Shown here in pieces: positions 1 to 8,939 of a stretch of 64,000 nucleotides of DNA. The notes under the pieces were generated by a model that saw nothing but the letters and a program-made list of their open reading frames with translations, was not told where the DNA came from and made no database searches. A program made the translations under genes and the position numbers. Source of the stretch: Spirochaetales bacterium (GTDB taxonomy: Bacteria; Spirochaetota; Spirochaetia; CADAEX01); contig JACKPD010000016.1 of NCBI GenBank assembly GCA_024233785.1, positions 1 through 64,000 of the forward strand, in the 5' to 3' direction. Within the stretch, counting starts at the first letter, position 1; every line of letters begins with the position of its first letter.

Positions 1-575
1 GCAACAAGATAGCAGTAACCGGTGTTAACGGTGCCGGAAAGTCCACTCTTCTTAAAGTAATAACCGGGCAGACAGAAGCAACGTCAGGGAGCTGTTCAAT
101 CGGCGCGAGTGTCGACATTGGTTATTTCAGCCAGTATTCATGCGACCTGCTTGACCCTGATAAAACTATATTTGATGAGGTATCAGGCCGTATTCCGAAG
201 GAGACAATAGGCTATATAAAAAACCTGCTGGGTGCTTTTCTCTTTTCAGGCGATGATACTGAAAAGAAAATAAACGTTCTTTCGGGCGGGGAAAAAACCA
301 GGGTAATGCTTGCATGTCTTCTTGCCCAGCCGGTCAATTTCCTGGTACTTGATGAGCCCACAAATCATCTTGATATAGTCAGCAGGGAGGTACTTCTTCA
401 GGCTTTGAAGGAATTTGAAGGAACAGTTATGATAGTAAGCCACGACCGTTATTTCCTTCGCAGTTTTGTAAACAGGGTTTTTGAGATTGACCATGGCGCC
501 ATGAAAGTATACGAGGGTGATTATTCATACTATCTTGAGAAAAAAAAGGAAGCTGAAGCTGTTTTAACAAAATAG
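1..575 (+). CDS. ABC-F family ATPase, 3' part
   Basis: This is the C-terminal ~190 residues of an ABC-F protein, a soluble twin-ATPase family that acts on the ribosome (translation factor or antibiotic protection). The frame is open from base 3 at the window edge. It shows a second-domain Walker A (GVNGAGKST), the signature LSGGEKTR and the Walker B DEPTNHLD that is characteristic of ABC-F, followed by the switch histidine in IVSHDRYFL. There are no membrane segments. The protein ends soon after the second ATPase, with a short Lys/Glu-rich tail. The N-terminal ATPase and linker lie outside the window, so the subfamily (Uup, EttA, YbiT, resistance type) cannot be decided. It converges on the chemotaxis gene 13 bp downstream. 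Confidence 0.93.
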   Translation, partial: NKIAVTGVNGAGKSTLLKVITGQTEATSGSCSIGASVDIGYFSQYSCDLLDPDKTIFDEVSGRIPKETIGYIKNLLGAFLFSGDDTEKKINVLSGGEKTRVMLACLLAQPVNFLVLDEPTNHLDIVSREVLLQALKEFEGTVMIVSHDRYFLRSFVNRVFEIDHGAMKVYEGDYSYYLEKKKEAEAVLTK

Positions 576-588
576 CCGCATGAAGACA

Positions 589-2802
589 CTAATGATTATT
601 TCCCTTCAATCCAAACACTGCGACAGTATTATCCAGAGTATCAGCAATATTCTGATTGGTATTGGATAGAGTATTTACTGTTTTAACAATTTTGTTGATT
701 TCTTCACTGCTGCTGAATACCTCATTTATTGCCTTGTCAACTTCAGAATTGCTGTCTATTAATTCATTTACGGCATTAAGAATTATCAGTGAGTCTCCGG
801 TAATATCACCTGCCCCTTTCCTGATTATTTCTGTAATTTCCCTCATTGCTGTTAATGAAATGATTATCTGATTGCTTCCCTCACTTTGCTCCTGAATTGC
901 GTGGCTTATTTCTTTTTCAACAGAAGTTACCTTTTCAATCAGCTTCCGGTTTTCTTTGAGATTTCTTTCTGCCCTTTCTGATGAAACAGCTACATTTTTA
1001 ATAATATCGGTAATCTGCTTGAGATTATTTTTTATTTCTTCTGATTTTCGCGAGGAACTATCAGCCAGATTTCTTATTTCTTTTGCGACAACGGCAAAAC
1101 CTTTTCCACTGTCGCCTGCATGGGCAGCTTCAATTGCAGCATTCATTGACAACAGATTTGTTCTCTCAGCTATATCTGAAATAATAATATTCGTTTGCAG
1201 CAGATTTTCAGATTTTTTAATAATTTCACGGATAAAGTAAATTACTTTTGATAATAATTCATTCCCTTCATCAGTTGACTGGATAAGTTCTTCATAATAT
1301 CTTCCTGATCTTTTTATATTTTCAGCTACAGAATTGATATTTGCAAGCATTTGTTCGACCGCAGAGGAAGAGCTGATAATTTTTTCCGACTGATTCAATA
1401 TCTGTTTTTCCAGATTTTTAATACTAATATTTATATGCTCAATTGACGCAGAAGTCTCCCTTACCGATTTTGAGTTTACTGAGTTTTTCATAATCAGTGT
1501 TGTGATTGAACCGGCAATATCTTTCAGATTATTCTTTGTACTCAGCATTTCATTGGTTAAATTTTCTGAATTTTTTTTCAGGGACCGCACCTGTTCTTTT
1601 ATCCCTCTGAATTTCAAACTCAGGTTATCTGCAAGTGAATTAAGCCCGGAAGTCACAACAGAGATTTCATCATTAAATCTGTAATATATTTCATTCCTAA
1701 AATCTCCCTGTGCCATAACTCCTGCGGCTTCCGCTACTTCCAGAAGGGGTTTTTTGAATTTATGGGAAAATATCAGAATAAACGCAACAATAAATAATAT
1801 TGTAAACAGTCCTGAGAGGATCAATATAATAATAATATTACGCGATACATTTGTTATAGAAGATACAGGAATGGAAAATATAAATACCCAAGGACTTAAC
1901 TCTTCAGATATTTTCATCGGCTTAATAATCTGATACACTTTCTCACCCTTGCTGATATTTTCGGACAAGAGATCGACAGCGATATTTTTTGCAATTGAAT
2001 CAGATAATGAAAAAAGCGTATTCTTTGAAAAAATATCCGACAGCTGTTCAGCATCATTCAAACTTGAATTATCAGCAATAATATTGCCATTCGAAGTTAC
2101 GATAGTGCCAGTTCCACCATCTACCCCATTCCCGGAGAGATCAACTATTCTTTGTTTTAATGAATTGAGTGAAATGTCTACTCCGGCAACACCGATCACT
2201 TTGCCGTCTTTATTAAAAACCGGCACAGAAACAGTTGTCATGAAAATTGAATAATTTTCTGTAATTTCCTCTGAGTAAGGCCCTATCAGAGACAGTCTGG
2301 AGGATTTTGCAGGAATTGAATAATATTCCTCTTCATATGCATCAGGACCCCAGGATTCAGTGGAAACTACAACAGAATTACTTTTTTTATCGCGATAGGC
2401 CCAAACCGCATAACTTCCGGTTTCATCATAATCCTCTGTTCCAGCAAATGCACTATCCTGGCCATCCCATCCGTCAGGCTCAAAAACGGCCCATATGGAA
2501 AATATTTCATCATGATTATTCAGAATTGCCTCTGCAATCACAGGAATAAAATTACGGTCTGTTATTCCTTTATCTTTGTAAATTTGTATTGTATTACTGA
2601 AATCCTCAAGCACAGCTACTGATTTAGAAAGCTCAAGAACTATGGTGTCAGTAATATAATCAATGGACATTGAAGCAGATGCATAAGCATTTTTTTTAAA
2701 AGCACTGTCTGTAAAAAATGATATTATTAATATAATTGTTAAAAAAGAAATAACGAGAGCAGGAATAATATATAAATTAAGTCTTCCTATTAAGGATTTC
2801 AT
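589..2802 (-). CDS. Methyl-accepting chemotaxis protein (dCache sensor)
   Basis: Transmembrane chemoreceptor of 737 aa. One N-terminal membrane helix (about residues 10-30) is followed by a periplasmic double-Cache-like sensor (about 35-320, with FEPDGWDGQDSAF and VIGVAGVDISL typical of dCache_1). A second helix (about 322-345) leads to a HAMP segment and a cytoplasmic signalling domain. The hairpin tip carries the conserved ERTNLLSMNAAIEAAHAG and GFAVVAKEIRNLAD sequence that contacts CheA and CheW. The ligand cannot be read from sequence, although dCache domains often bind amino acids or other small metabolites. No other che gene is in the window, so it is an orphan receptor here. The AGGAG upstream sits about 12 nt from the ATG, a long spacing. 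Confidence 0.93.
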   Translation of the reverse strand: MKSLIGRLNLYIIPALVISFLTIILIISFFTDSAFKKNAYASASMSIDYITDTIVLELSKSVAVLEDFSNTIQIYKDKGITDRNFIPVIAEAILNNHDEIFSIWAVFEPDGWDGQDSAFAGTEDYDETGSYAVWAYRDKKSNSVVVSTESWGPDAYEEEYYSIPAKSSRLSLIGPYSEEITENYSIFMTTVSVPVFNKDGKVIGVAGVDISLNSLKQRIVDLSGNGVDGGTGTIVTSNGNIIADNSSLNDAEQLSDIFSKNTLFSLSDSIAKNIAVDLLSENISKGEKVYQIIKPMKISEELSPWVFIFSIPVSSITNVSRNIIIILILSGLFTILFIVAFILIFSHKFKKPLLEVAEAAGVMAQGDFRNEIYYRFNDEISVVTSGLNSLADNLSLKFRGIKEQVRSLKKNSENLTNEMLSTKNNLKDIAGSITTLIMKNSVNSKSVRETSASIEHINISIKNLEKQILNQSEKIISSSSAVEQMLANINSVAENIKRSGRYYEELIQSTDEGNELLSKVIYFIREIIKKSENLLQTNIIISDIAERTNLLSMNAAIEAAHAGDSGKGFAVVAKEIRNLADSSSRKSEEIKNNLKQITDIIKNVAVSSERAERNLKENRKLIEKVTSVEKEISHAIQEQSEGSNQIIISLTAMREITEIIRKGAGDITGDSLIILNAVNELIDSNSEVDKAINEVFSSSEEINKIVKTVNTLSNTNQNIADTLDNTVAVFGLKGNNH

Positions 2803-2931
2803 AATAAGCTGTTTCTCCTGATTTCATTATCAAATAATTTTTCAGATAATATTATTAAACAGATATTTAAGCAAGAATAAATAAATACTGATTTTTCAAC
2901 CGGATAAATTGAAGCTGAACCGGAATATTTC

Positions 2932-2971
2932 ATATTTACCTTCAGGATATTAAAATCCGGAAGGTAAATAT
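2932..2971. repeat. Long near-perfect inverted repeat in the gap after dctM
   Basis: Within the 239-bp gap between the TRAP permease and the chemoreceptor, two 12-base arms (2932-2943 and 2960-2971) are exactly complementary. After one A/G mismatch, a further 4 bp (GGAT/ATCC) closes on a 6-base loop. Neither strand has a T-run directly after it, so it is not a classical terminator. It could be a 3'-end stabilising hairpin or a factor-dependent end for the TRAP operon mRNA. Nothing else is apparent in this gap. Confidence 0.6.
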
Positions 2972-3041
2972 CGAAATACAGATTTTACTATGCAAAATTG
3001 TTAGACTTTCATCTTTTTTTAAAACAAGCTGACTTCATCAT

Positions 3042-4388
3042 TTATCTGACATTTACAATCATTTTTTCAGGGAGCCATGTAATGATTCCGGGAAAAATGA
3101 CAAGAAGGACAAGTACAAAGCCGACTATTGCGACAAAAGGCAGTACACCCCTGATAATATCGCCCATTTCAAGGTTATATTCTTTTGGAGCAGTCCCTTT
3201 AAGAACAAAAATAGACATAGCCATCGGAGGGGTCATAAAAGCCATCTGAAGGTTGATAACTACCATCATTCCTGCCCAGAGCGGATCAAATCCCAGTTTG
3301 GCAAAAATTATTGAAAATATGGGAACAACGATAAAGACTATTCCTATCCATTCAATAAACATACCCAGCGCAAAGACAATCAGCATAACAACAGCAAAAG
3401 AGGCCCATTTACCTCCGGGAACAGACAGGATAAGTTCCGCCACTACATCTCCTGCCCCTGCGTTCATAAATATGCCGACAAAGGCATAGGACAGGGCGGC
3501 GATAAGGACAACAAACGCGCTGACCTTCATCGTTTCAAGACTTGCTGTTTTAAGCATTTTAAAACTGAATTTCCGGTATGCGATTGCGAGAAGAATTGAC
3601 GCGGTGCACCCGACTGCTGCGGCTTCTGTAGGAGGGGCAATGCCTGAAAATATTGTACCAAGCACCGCGGCTATAAGAAGCACAGGCGGAAGCATTGATT
3701 TAAGAAGCTTTAATATTTTTGCGGGAGTAATTGGCGTCATCTGCTCTGCAGGTATTGCAGGACCAAGCTTAGGATTGATCATACACCGTATTACAACATA
3801 GAGAATATACATAGAGGAAAGAAGAAGACCGGGGAAGATCGCCCCCATAAACATCTGGCCGATTGAAAGCCCGGCTTGGGGTGCGTAAACAATAAGCATG
3901 ATGCTCGGCGGAATAAGAATTCCAAGTGTGCCCGCGGCTACAATTGAGCCTGAAGCTATACCCCTGTCGTAACCCCGGTTAAGCATCGGGCCAAGGGCCA
4001 TCAGAGTCAGTATTGTAACAGACGCGGCAATTACACCGAGGCATGCGGCAAGTATTGTTCCGAATACTATTGTTACAATAGCAAGACCTCCCTTTAGCCG
4101 CCCGAGGGCGTCATAAAGGTTTTCATAAAGCTCGTTTGTTATCCCTGACTGCTGAAGGATTACACCCATAAAAGTAAAAAGAGGAACAGCAAGGTAGGGG
4201 TAATTAAGAGATAGGTCATAGAATCTTGTGAATAGGATATGGAATGTTGTGTTGGCCCCGAATACAGCCATACCCACGAGAAATGAGACGCTTCCGATTA
4301 CAAACGCAATAGGAAATCCGGTTAAAACAAGGACGAATACCCCGCCCAGCATAAGAAGGGCTATAATTTCAGGATTAAGCGTTATCAA
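3042..4388 (-). CDS. TRAP transporter large permease (DctM-like)
   Basis: Large 12-TM subunit of a tripartite ATP-independent periplasmic transporter, which drives sodium-coupled uptake of organic acids or related solutes. Family signs are LTGFPIAFVIG near the N-terminus, the conserved AAGTLGILIPPSIMLIVYAPQAGLSIGQMFMGAIFPGLL block and PPTEAAAVG. About 448 aa is normal for the family. The frame can begin at an ATG at 4418, but a GGAGG lies 8 nt upstream of a TTG at 4388 inside the overlap with dctQ, so TTG is preferred, giving a 14-nt overlap and translational coupling. It is the last gene of the regulator-hydrolase-TRAP operon. Confidence 0.92.
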   Translation of the reverse strand: MITLNPEIIALLMLGGVFVLVLTGFPIAFVIGSVSFLVGMAVFGANTTFHILFTRFYDLSLNYPYLAVPLFTFMGVILQQSGITNELYENLYDALGRLKGGLAIVTIVFGTILAACLGVIAASVTILTLMALGPMLNRGYDRGIASGSIVAAGTLGILIPPSIMLIVYAPQAGLSIGQMFMGAIFPGLLLSSMYILYVVIRCMINPKLGPAIPAEQMTPITPAKILKLLKSMLPPVLLIAAVLGTIFSGIAPPTEAAAVGCTASILLAIAYRKFSFKMLKTASLETMKVSAFVVLIAALSYAFVGIFMNAGAGDVVAELILSVPGGKWASFAVVMLIVFALGMFIEWIGIVFIVVPIFSIIFAKLGFDPLWAGMMVVINLQMAFMTPPMAMSIFVLKGTAPKEYNLEMGDIIRGVLPFVAIVGFVLVLLVIFPGIITWLPEKMIVNVR

Positions 4389-4899
4389 TTGGGGTACCTC
4401 CGACAAATAAATATACATCGCGTACTAATTTTGCCAGCCCCTGCAATACGAGCAGGAACAGGCCTAGTGTAAAAACGGTCCTGTACGGCCCTGCAGGCGG
4501 ATACCAGAAACTGTTGAACATTACCTCATTGATTTTCCAGGCTTTAATAGTCCATTTTAACGAGTACCAGAACATGACAGTCACAAGGGGGAAAAACAGG
4601 AAAAGAGAAGCAACCATATCTATCAGGGCCCGGATACGCGGACTGAATCTGCTGTATATCAGATCCACCCGTGTATGGGCGTTGTGAAGATAATCATAAG
4701 ACGCTCCCAGGAGATACAAGGTACCTCCCGCCATACTGAGCGTATCATATGCCCAGATTGTCGGCGAACCGAAAACATGTCTTGAAATTGTCTCGAATGT
4801 TCCTGCCGCGACAAGCAGAAGGGCAAACCATTTCCCGACAGATCCTGCTGTTTCACTTAAATTATCTATAAATTTTAAAACCTTTCTTATGAAAGTCAT
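4375..4899 (-). CDS. TRAP transporter small permease (DctQ-like)
   Basis: Small 4-TM subunit of the TRAP transporter, which pairs with the large permease. Hydrophobic helices lie at about residues 20-40, 50-70, 90-115 and 135-160, and the protein is 174 aa, typical of DctQ. An upstream in-frame ATG at 4947 exists, but AAGGAG sits 6 nt before the ATG at 4899, so 4899 is the start. That places it 19 bp after the binding-protein gene and overlapping dctM. Sequence conservation in DctQ is low, so the call leans on topology and position. Confidence 0.9.
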   Translation of the reverse strand: MTFIRKVLKFIDNLSETAGSVGKWFALLLVAAGTFETISRHVFGSPTIWAYDTLSMAGGTLYLLGASYDYLHNAHTRVDLIYSRFSPRIRALIDMVASLFLFFPLVTVMFWYSLKWTIKAWKINEVMFNSFWYPPAGPYRTVFTLGLFLLVLQGLAKLVRDVYLFVGGTPIDNA

Positions 4900-4918
4900 G
4901 CCTGGCTCCTTAAGTAGT

Positions 4919-5983
4919 TTACTGCATAGCCGCGTATGCAATTCCATAAGCTTTCATGGAATTGTAAATTTCACCGAAAATTGGTTTTTCCGATGCTGCT
5001 TTTTCTGAATAGAATTTATCCGCTTCTGCCATTATAGCGTTTTCAATATCAGCAGGAACTTTAAGAACCTTGTTTCCGGCTTTCTTGAAGCTTTCAACCG
5101 CTTTGATTGATTCTGCGATCAAGTATTCATGCTGCAGCATCGTATAGTTTGAAACAACATTTTTAACAATTGCCTGAAGATCTGCAGGAAGAGCATTAAA
5201 GGCGTCCTTGTTTACAAAAAACACCTGGGGATCGCTGGGAGCTCTTGATGAAGAAATATAAACATATTCTGCAACTTCATTGAAGTGCATTGTCCAGTTG
5301 GATGCAAGTGTTGAATATTCAAAAGCGTCGATTGTTCCCCTCTGCATTGCTTCATAAAGTTCACCGCCGGGCATGATAACTGTAGCAGCGCCGAGTCTTT
5401 TAAGAATTTCACCGCCGTCGCCCATGCATCTTGCCTTAAGGCCCTTTATGTCAGCCATTGATTTGAGTTCTTTTTTTGAATGGAAAAAAACTTCTGCGGG
5501 AAGAGGGGAAAGAGCACCGGGGAAAGTCATTACATTATAGCCTTCCATCATTTTGTTCATGAGATCAGCACCGCCTGCATAATCAAACCATGAACGGAGA
5601 GCCTCTCCTGCAAGAGCGCCCGGTCTTGAACTGATAAGACCTGCGGCAGACCACTTGTCAAGGTTATACATCGGACATGTATAGCCCATCTGCAGAACAT
5701 CTTCATTTATTGCATCCAGTTCTTTGTATGCCGGAACAATAGATCCGCCCACAAAAGGTTTAACCTCAAGACGTCCGCCTGAAGCTTCAGTTATGGCATT
5801 ACATACCATATCATGATAAATCTGGGAAGGATCAGAAGCTGGTCCATGGCCTGATGATTTCCAGACTATTTTCTCTACTGCTGTCTTGTCAGCATCTGCG
5901 CTCTTTCCTGCAGAACAGGAAGCCAATACTCCGGCAGTCAGAATTAATGCGATTAATCCGGCTGTCAACAAGTACTTTTTCAT
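4919..5983 (-). CDS. TRAP transporter solute-binding lipoprotein (DctP-like)
   Basis: Periplasmic solute receptor of the TRAP system. A signal peptide ending in the lipobox LASC implies lipid anchoring. The mature protein shows DctP-family features: a region near GGSIVPAYKELDAI, IKGLKARCMGDGGEILKRLGA (the segment holding the usual carboxylate-binding Arg) and EAMQRGTIDAFEYS. An upstream in-frame ATG at 6028 lacks a ribosome site, whereas AAGGAG is 6 nt before the ATG at 5983. The substrate is unknown. The closest functional hint is the adjacent MBL-fold hydrolase and FadR-type regulator, a grouping usual for carboxylic or sugar acid catabolism. Confidence 0.92.
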   Translation of the reverse strand: MKKYLLTAGLIALILTAGVLASCSAGKSADADKTAVEKIVWKSSGHGPASDPSQIYHDMVCNAITEASGGRLEVKPFVGGSIVPAYKELDAINEDVLQMGYTCPMYNLDKWSAAGLISSRPGALAGEALRSWFDYAGGADLMNKMMEGYNVMTFPGALSPLPAEVFFHSKKELKSMADIKGLKARCMGDGGEILKRLGAATVIMPGGELYEAMQRGTIDAFEYSTLASNWTMHFNEVAEYVYISSSRAPSDPQVFFVNKDAFNALPADLQAIVKNVVSNYTMLQHEYLIAESIKAVESFKKAGNKVLKVPADIENAIMAEADKFYSEKAASEKPIFGEIYNSMKAYGIAYAAMQ

Positions 5984-6051
5984 AATACACTCCTTAATGA
6001 TATTATATTTATGGTCTGTACAAAACAAATACAGACCTGAAAGAGAACTGA

Positions 6052-6879
6052 TCAGAAAATTGTCAGAGAACTTCCTGTCCGGTTATAAAAATAACCTGAA
6101 CTTGAGTTTTCAAGTAATTTACCGGCCTTCTCCCCTGTACAATGGGAGACGCCAATAATTTTAATGTTATTTTTTATCAGATATTCAATTGAGGCATCAG
6201 AGGCTTCCTGCGAAGCTTCAACAAGGTGAGTTCCCCCGAGGACCGCGTATACAGGTTTTTTAAAGCGTGATTTCACTTCATCCAGCATATTGCGCATGCC
6301 AGGATGAGCGCACCCCATAATTGCGACTAACCCTAAAGGGGTATCAACGACAATCATCACCTCATCCTCAAAATCATCATCCGTGAAACCATCATGAGTC
6401 AGAAGCTTGAATCTTTTATTTATTTTTTCATCAATGTTAACACGTGGAAAAAATCCCACGACAAACACTCCCGGTACAAGCTCTCTCACCGGTTCTCTCA
6501 ATTCACTGTAAAGAATATTTCTCTTCTTTAAAAATTCAGCGGTAAAATTATTGCCGAGATACTCATGTGCTCCGTTTCTCTCGGCATATTTTTCCCTGAA
6601 AAAACCCCGGCCGGTGACCAGCTCAAAACCGGTGGTTACATTAAGCAAATCCCTTAGCCCGCCTGTATGGTCATAATGCCCATGACTTAATACAACACAT
6701 TCAAGATCTGTAAGATCTATCTGCAGCTGATGAGCATTGTAAATAAAATCGCCTGACTGCCCTGCGTCAAAAAGTATTTTATTTCTCGGCATTTCAATGC
6801 ATATTGAAAGTCCATGTTCATTCCTTAAAGCAAGATGCTCTCCAATGGAATTCTCAATAAGTGTTGTTATTCTGATCAT
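6052..6879 (-). CDS. MBL-fold metallo-hydrolase
   Basis: Metallo-beta-lactamase-fold enzyme of 275 aa, cytoplasmic (no signal peptide). The metal-binding motif HxHxDH is present as SHGHYDHTGG, followed by further metal ligands in GCAHPG and a late SHCTG. Length and motif spacing resemble the group that includes the dihydropterin-ribofuranosyl-aminobenzene phosphate synthase-like proteins, but that annotation is often applied loosely and no pterin role is implied here. The start codon shares one base with the stop of the regulator gene (TAATG), and the TRAP binding protein begins 68 bp downstream. It may therefore act on the imported solute; this is inferred from context only. Confidence 0.85.
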   Translation of the reverse strand: MIRITTLIENSIGEHLALRNEHGLSICIEMPRNKILFDAGQSGDFIYNAHQLQIDLTDLECVVLSHGHYDHTGGLRDLLNVTTGFELVTGRGFFREKYAERNGAHEYLGNNFTAEFLKKRNILYSELREPVRELVPGVFVVGFFPRVNIDEKINKRFKLLTHDGFTDDDFEDEVMIVVDTPLGLVAIMGCAHPGMRNMLDEVKSRFKKPVYAVLGGTHLVEASQEASDASIEYLIKNNIKIIGVSHCTGEKAGKLLENSSSGYFYNRTGSSLTIF

Positions 6880-7583
6880 TATTTGCCTCCGGATTCAGCA
6901 ATGTGGTTTCTGATATCTTTAAGGGCATTTTTAATATGCTCTTCCATTTTTTTTTCAGCAGCCTTACTGTCATGCGAAATTACGGCATCTACAATAGCGC
7001 AATGTTCTTTTATTGTCTTTTTAATTCTTCCCGGTACCTGAAGGCTTGAAATCCAGCCTACAGGCAGGGACTGAGTCATTGTTTTCATCATCATAAACAA
7101 AGTCCGGTTTTTTGCTGCTTTTGCAAGCTGCAGGTGAAACTTTTCATCAAGACGGATAATTTCGGATGTAGTTCCTGACTCAGAAAGCAGATTGAACTGT
7201 CTGCATATTTCCTTCAATTTAAGGATATCGTCTTCCTCTGCTTTGAGTGCGGCATATGCTGCTGTTTTAGGATCAATAATCAGCCTTATTTCAAAGTGCT
7301 CCTCAAGTGAGGCTTCATTCTTCCTGAGCCAGTCAGCAAAGTTCTGATTGTTTTTTTCATTCGGATCAGCAATAAATATCCCTTTCCCGTGAATAACATC
7401 AACCAGCCCGGAAAGTTCGAGAATACGCACAGCTTCGCGTACAGACGAACGGCTCACACTCAGCAGCCGGGTCAGTTCATTCTCTGAATAGAATTTATCG
7501 CCGATAGAAAAACTTTCTTCCCTGATCATCTTTTTAATTTCTTCAAATACCTGGTCTGAAAGTCTTGTTTTTATAATTGCCAG
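6879..7583 (-). CDS. FadR-type GntR family regulator, probable CTG start
   Basis: Transcription factor with an N-terminal winged helix (LSDQVFEEIKKMI, FYSENELTRLLSVSRSSVREAVRILELSGLV) and a C-terminal all-helical FCD ligand domain. It is the likely repressor of its own hydrolase-TRAP operon. The frame is open back to 7697, but a consensus promoter (7632-7660) lies inside that extension, so the early ATG at 7697 cannot be used. The ATG at 7619 sits about 6 nt after the predicted transcript start and has no ribosome site. A GGAGG at 7590-7594 is followed after 6 nt by an in-frame CTG at 7583, which gives a 234-aa protein of normal FadR length beginning just before the DNA-binding domain. An initiating CTG is inference. 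Confidence 0.8.
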   Translation of the reverse strand: MAIIKTRLSDQVFEEIKKMIREESFSIGDKFYSENELTRLLSVSRSSVREAVRILELSGLVDVIHGKGIFIADPNEKNNQNFADWLRKNEASLEEHFEIRLIIDPKTAAYAALKAEEDDILKLKEICRQFNLLSESGTTSEIIRLDEKFHLQLAKAAKNRTLFMMMKTMTQSLPVGWISSLQVPGRIKKTIKEHCAIVDAVISHDSKAAEKKMEEHIKNALKDIRNHIAESGGK

Positions 7584-7607
7584 AACATTCCTCCACAGCA
7601 GTCCATG

Positions 7608-7626
7608 TTGTCTACTCATCAGACAA
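7608..7626. promoter_or_regulatory. Palindromic operator for the FadR-type regulator
   Basis: A perfect inverted repeat, TTGTCT-N7-AGACAA, overlaps the predicted transcription start of the regulator-TRAP operon. Dyads of this size placed over the start site are typical autorepression sites of GntR/FadR proteins. The match to a specific known operator was not tested. Confidence 0.55.
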
Positions 7627-7631
7627 GTTAA

Positions 7632-7660
7632 ATTATAAACCCAGTATTTGAAGCAGTCAA
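7632..7660 (-). promoter_or_regulatory. Sigma-70 type promoter of the regulator-hydrolase-TRAP operon
   Basis: On the minus strand a TTGACT -35 box (7655-7660) and a perfect TATAAT -10 box (7632-7637) are separated by exactly 17 bp. Transcription should begin near 7625, inside the palindrome at 7608-7626 and about 40 nt upstream of the preferred CTG start. Confidence 0.75.
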
Positions 7661-7825
7661 TATTTTTTTCAGACAGTTTTATACATTTAGGAAACATATT
7701 TTAAGCAAAAAAAGAACTATCCGGTCGGCTTTATTAAAAGTTGACAGATAATGAAGCCGGGAATAGAATTAAATTAGTTTTTACTTCAATATCCTGCTCA
7801 TCAGCTTCAATCAGGGAGATAAATA

Positions 7826-8269
7826 ATGAAAAAAATCGGTATCATTATCTGCGGCAGATATAAAAACTGCGGAGGAGGCAAGTGTTTAAGGTCTATGCGT
7901 GAACGGGTCGGCGCTTTTTCCATCTACCCAAAAGATGAAGAGGTGGAACTGGTCGGTTATTCCAACTGCGGGGGATGTCCCGGCGGAAATATCGAGTATG
8001 TGCCTGCAGAAATGATCAAAAACGGGGCAGAAGTGATACATCTTGCAACCGGTCTTATTGTAGGGTATCCCCCATGTCCCAGCATACGCCGCTTTAAATC
8101 GTTTATTGAAGCAGCCTACGGGATACCTGTCGTGATTGGAACTCACCCTATTCCTCAGAAATATATGGACACACATGCAAAGCTTTCCATGTGGAAAGAT
8201 ACAAACATGAAGGAACTTGTACAGCCTTTATTTGATGAGGCACAGGAAATTAAAATAGCCTATAATTAA
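7826..8269 (+). CDS. CGGC domain protein
   Basis: Cytoplasmic protein of 147 aa with the Cys/Gly pattern of the CGGC family: CGRYKNCGGGKC near the N-terminus, then NCGGCPGG at about residues 50-57 and PPCPS near 90. The conserved cysteines suggest metal or metal-cluster binding; no catalytic function is established for the family. GGGAG lies 7 nt before the ATG. It is transcribed divergently from the FadR-type regulator across about 130 bp, so it could share regulation with the TRAP operon, but no operator near its own start was recognised. Confidence 0.82.
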   Translation: MKKIGIIICGRYKNCGGGKCLRSMRERVGAFSIYPKDEEVELVGYSNCGGCPGGNIEYVPAEMIKNGAEVIHLATGLIVGYPPCPSIRRFKSFIEAAYGIPVVIGTHPIPQKYMDTHAKLSMWKDTNMKELVQPLFDEAQEIKIAYN

Positions 8270-8408
8270 ATTCCAGCCTGTTTCTGTTGAAGAACGAAGA
8301 TTCTTTTGCTACAATCTGAAAGTTCTGCACCTATAATAAGTTCTGCTGTATTCTATTATATATAAAAAGTTTGTATTTTTATCAAATTAATTTTGACAGG
8401 GGATATGG

Positions 8409-8939
8409 ATGAAACTTCTTTTAAAAATGAAAGCAAAAGACTACGATACACTTATTCTGTTCTTTCCGCTCCTGTTCAGAATATCCATGATCCTGTTATC
8501 TGTTTTTATTGCAGTTTCAATATTCCTTTTTCCGCTTGAGAATGGAGAGAGGGGTACTGATTTTATCCCGGCAATACTGAGTATAATATGCCTGATATCT
8601 GCAACATATGGTGAAAAATGGGTATTTGACAGAAAGAAAAACATAATCTTTACACAGACATCATTTTTATTTATTAAAAAGCATAAAATGGTAAAAATGA
8701 ACCAGATAAGGGATATATCTGTTGCAAGATTCATAAAGCGTAAAAATCCCGATTCTTCATTTCTTAAACTTTCGGTCTACCTTAAAGACCAGACATCCCT
8801 GGATATTGAAATTCTCCCGTCAAGGGACATTGATAATGCGAGAAGGAAAGGAGAAGCAATCGCAGAATTCTGTTCCTTCCCCTTCAGGGATTTATCAGCT
8901 GTATCCGGGGAACAGGAAAAACCGCTGATTACAGCATAA
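8409..8939 (+). CDS. Small membrane protein of unknown function
   Basis: Not a recognised family. The 176 residues begin with a basic stretch, then two hydrophobic helices (about 20-42 and 54-68). A soluble beta-rich region follows (KNIIFTQTSFLF, FLKLSVYLKDQTSLDIEIL), resembling the membrane-anchored PH-like domains found in small bacterial proteins. It ends with a polar tail. The stop codon directly abuts the stop codon of oppF on the other strand with no bases between, leaving no room for a separate terminator. Ribosome site: AGGGGA before the ATG. Confidence 0.7.
   Translation: MKLLLKMKAKDYDTLILFFPLLFRISMILLSVFIAVSIFLFPLENGERGTDFIPAILSIICLISATYGEKWVFDRKKNIIFTQTSFLFIKKHKMVKMNQIRDISVARFIKRKNPDSSFLKLSVYLKDQTSLDIEILPSRDIDNARRKGEAIAEFCSFPFRDLSAVSGEQEKPLITA

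Noticed and set aside
2307..2549. Open frames of 80-110 codons opposite the chemoreceptor and many other genes
   Set aside because: They are antisense shadows of well-supported genes, with no ribosome site and low-complexity or Ser/Phe-rich translations.
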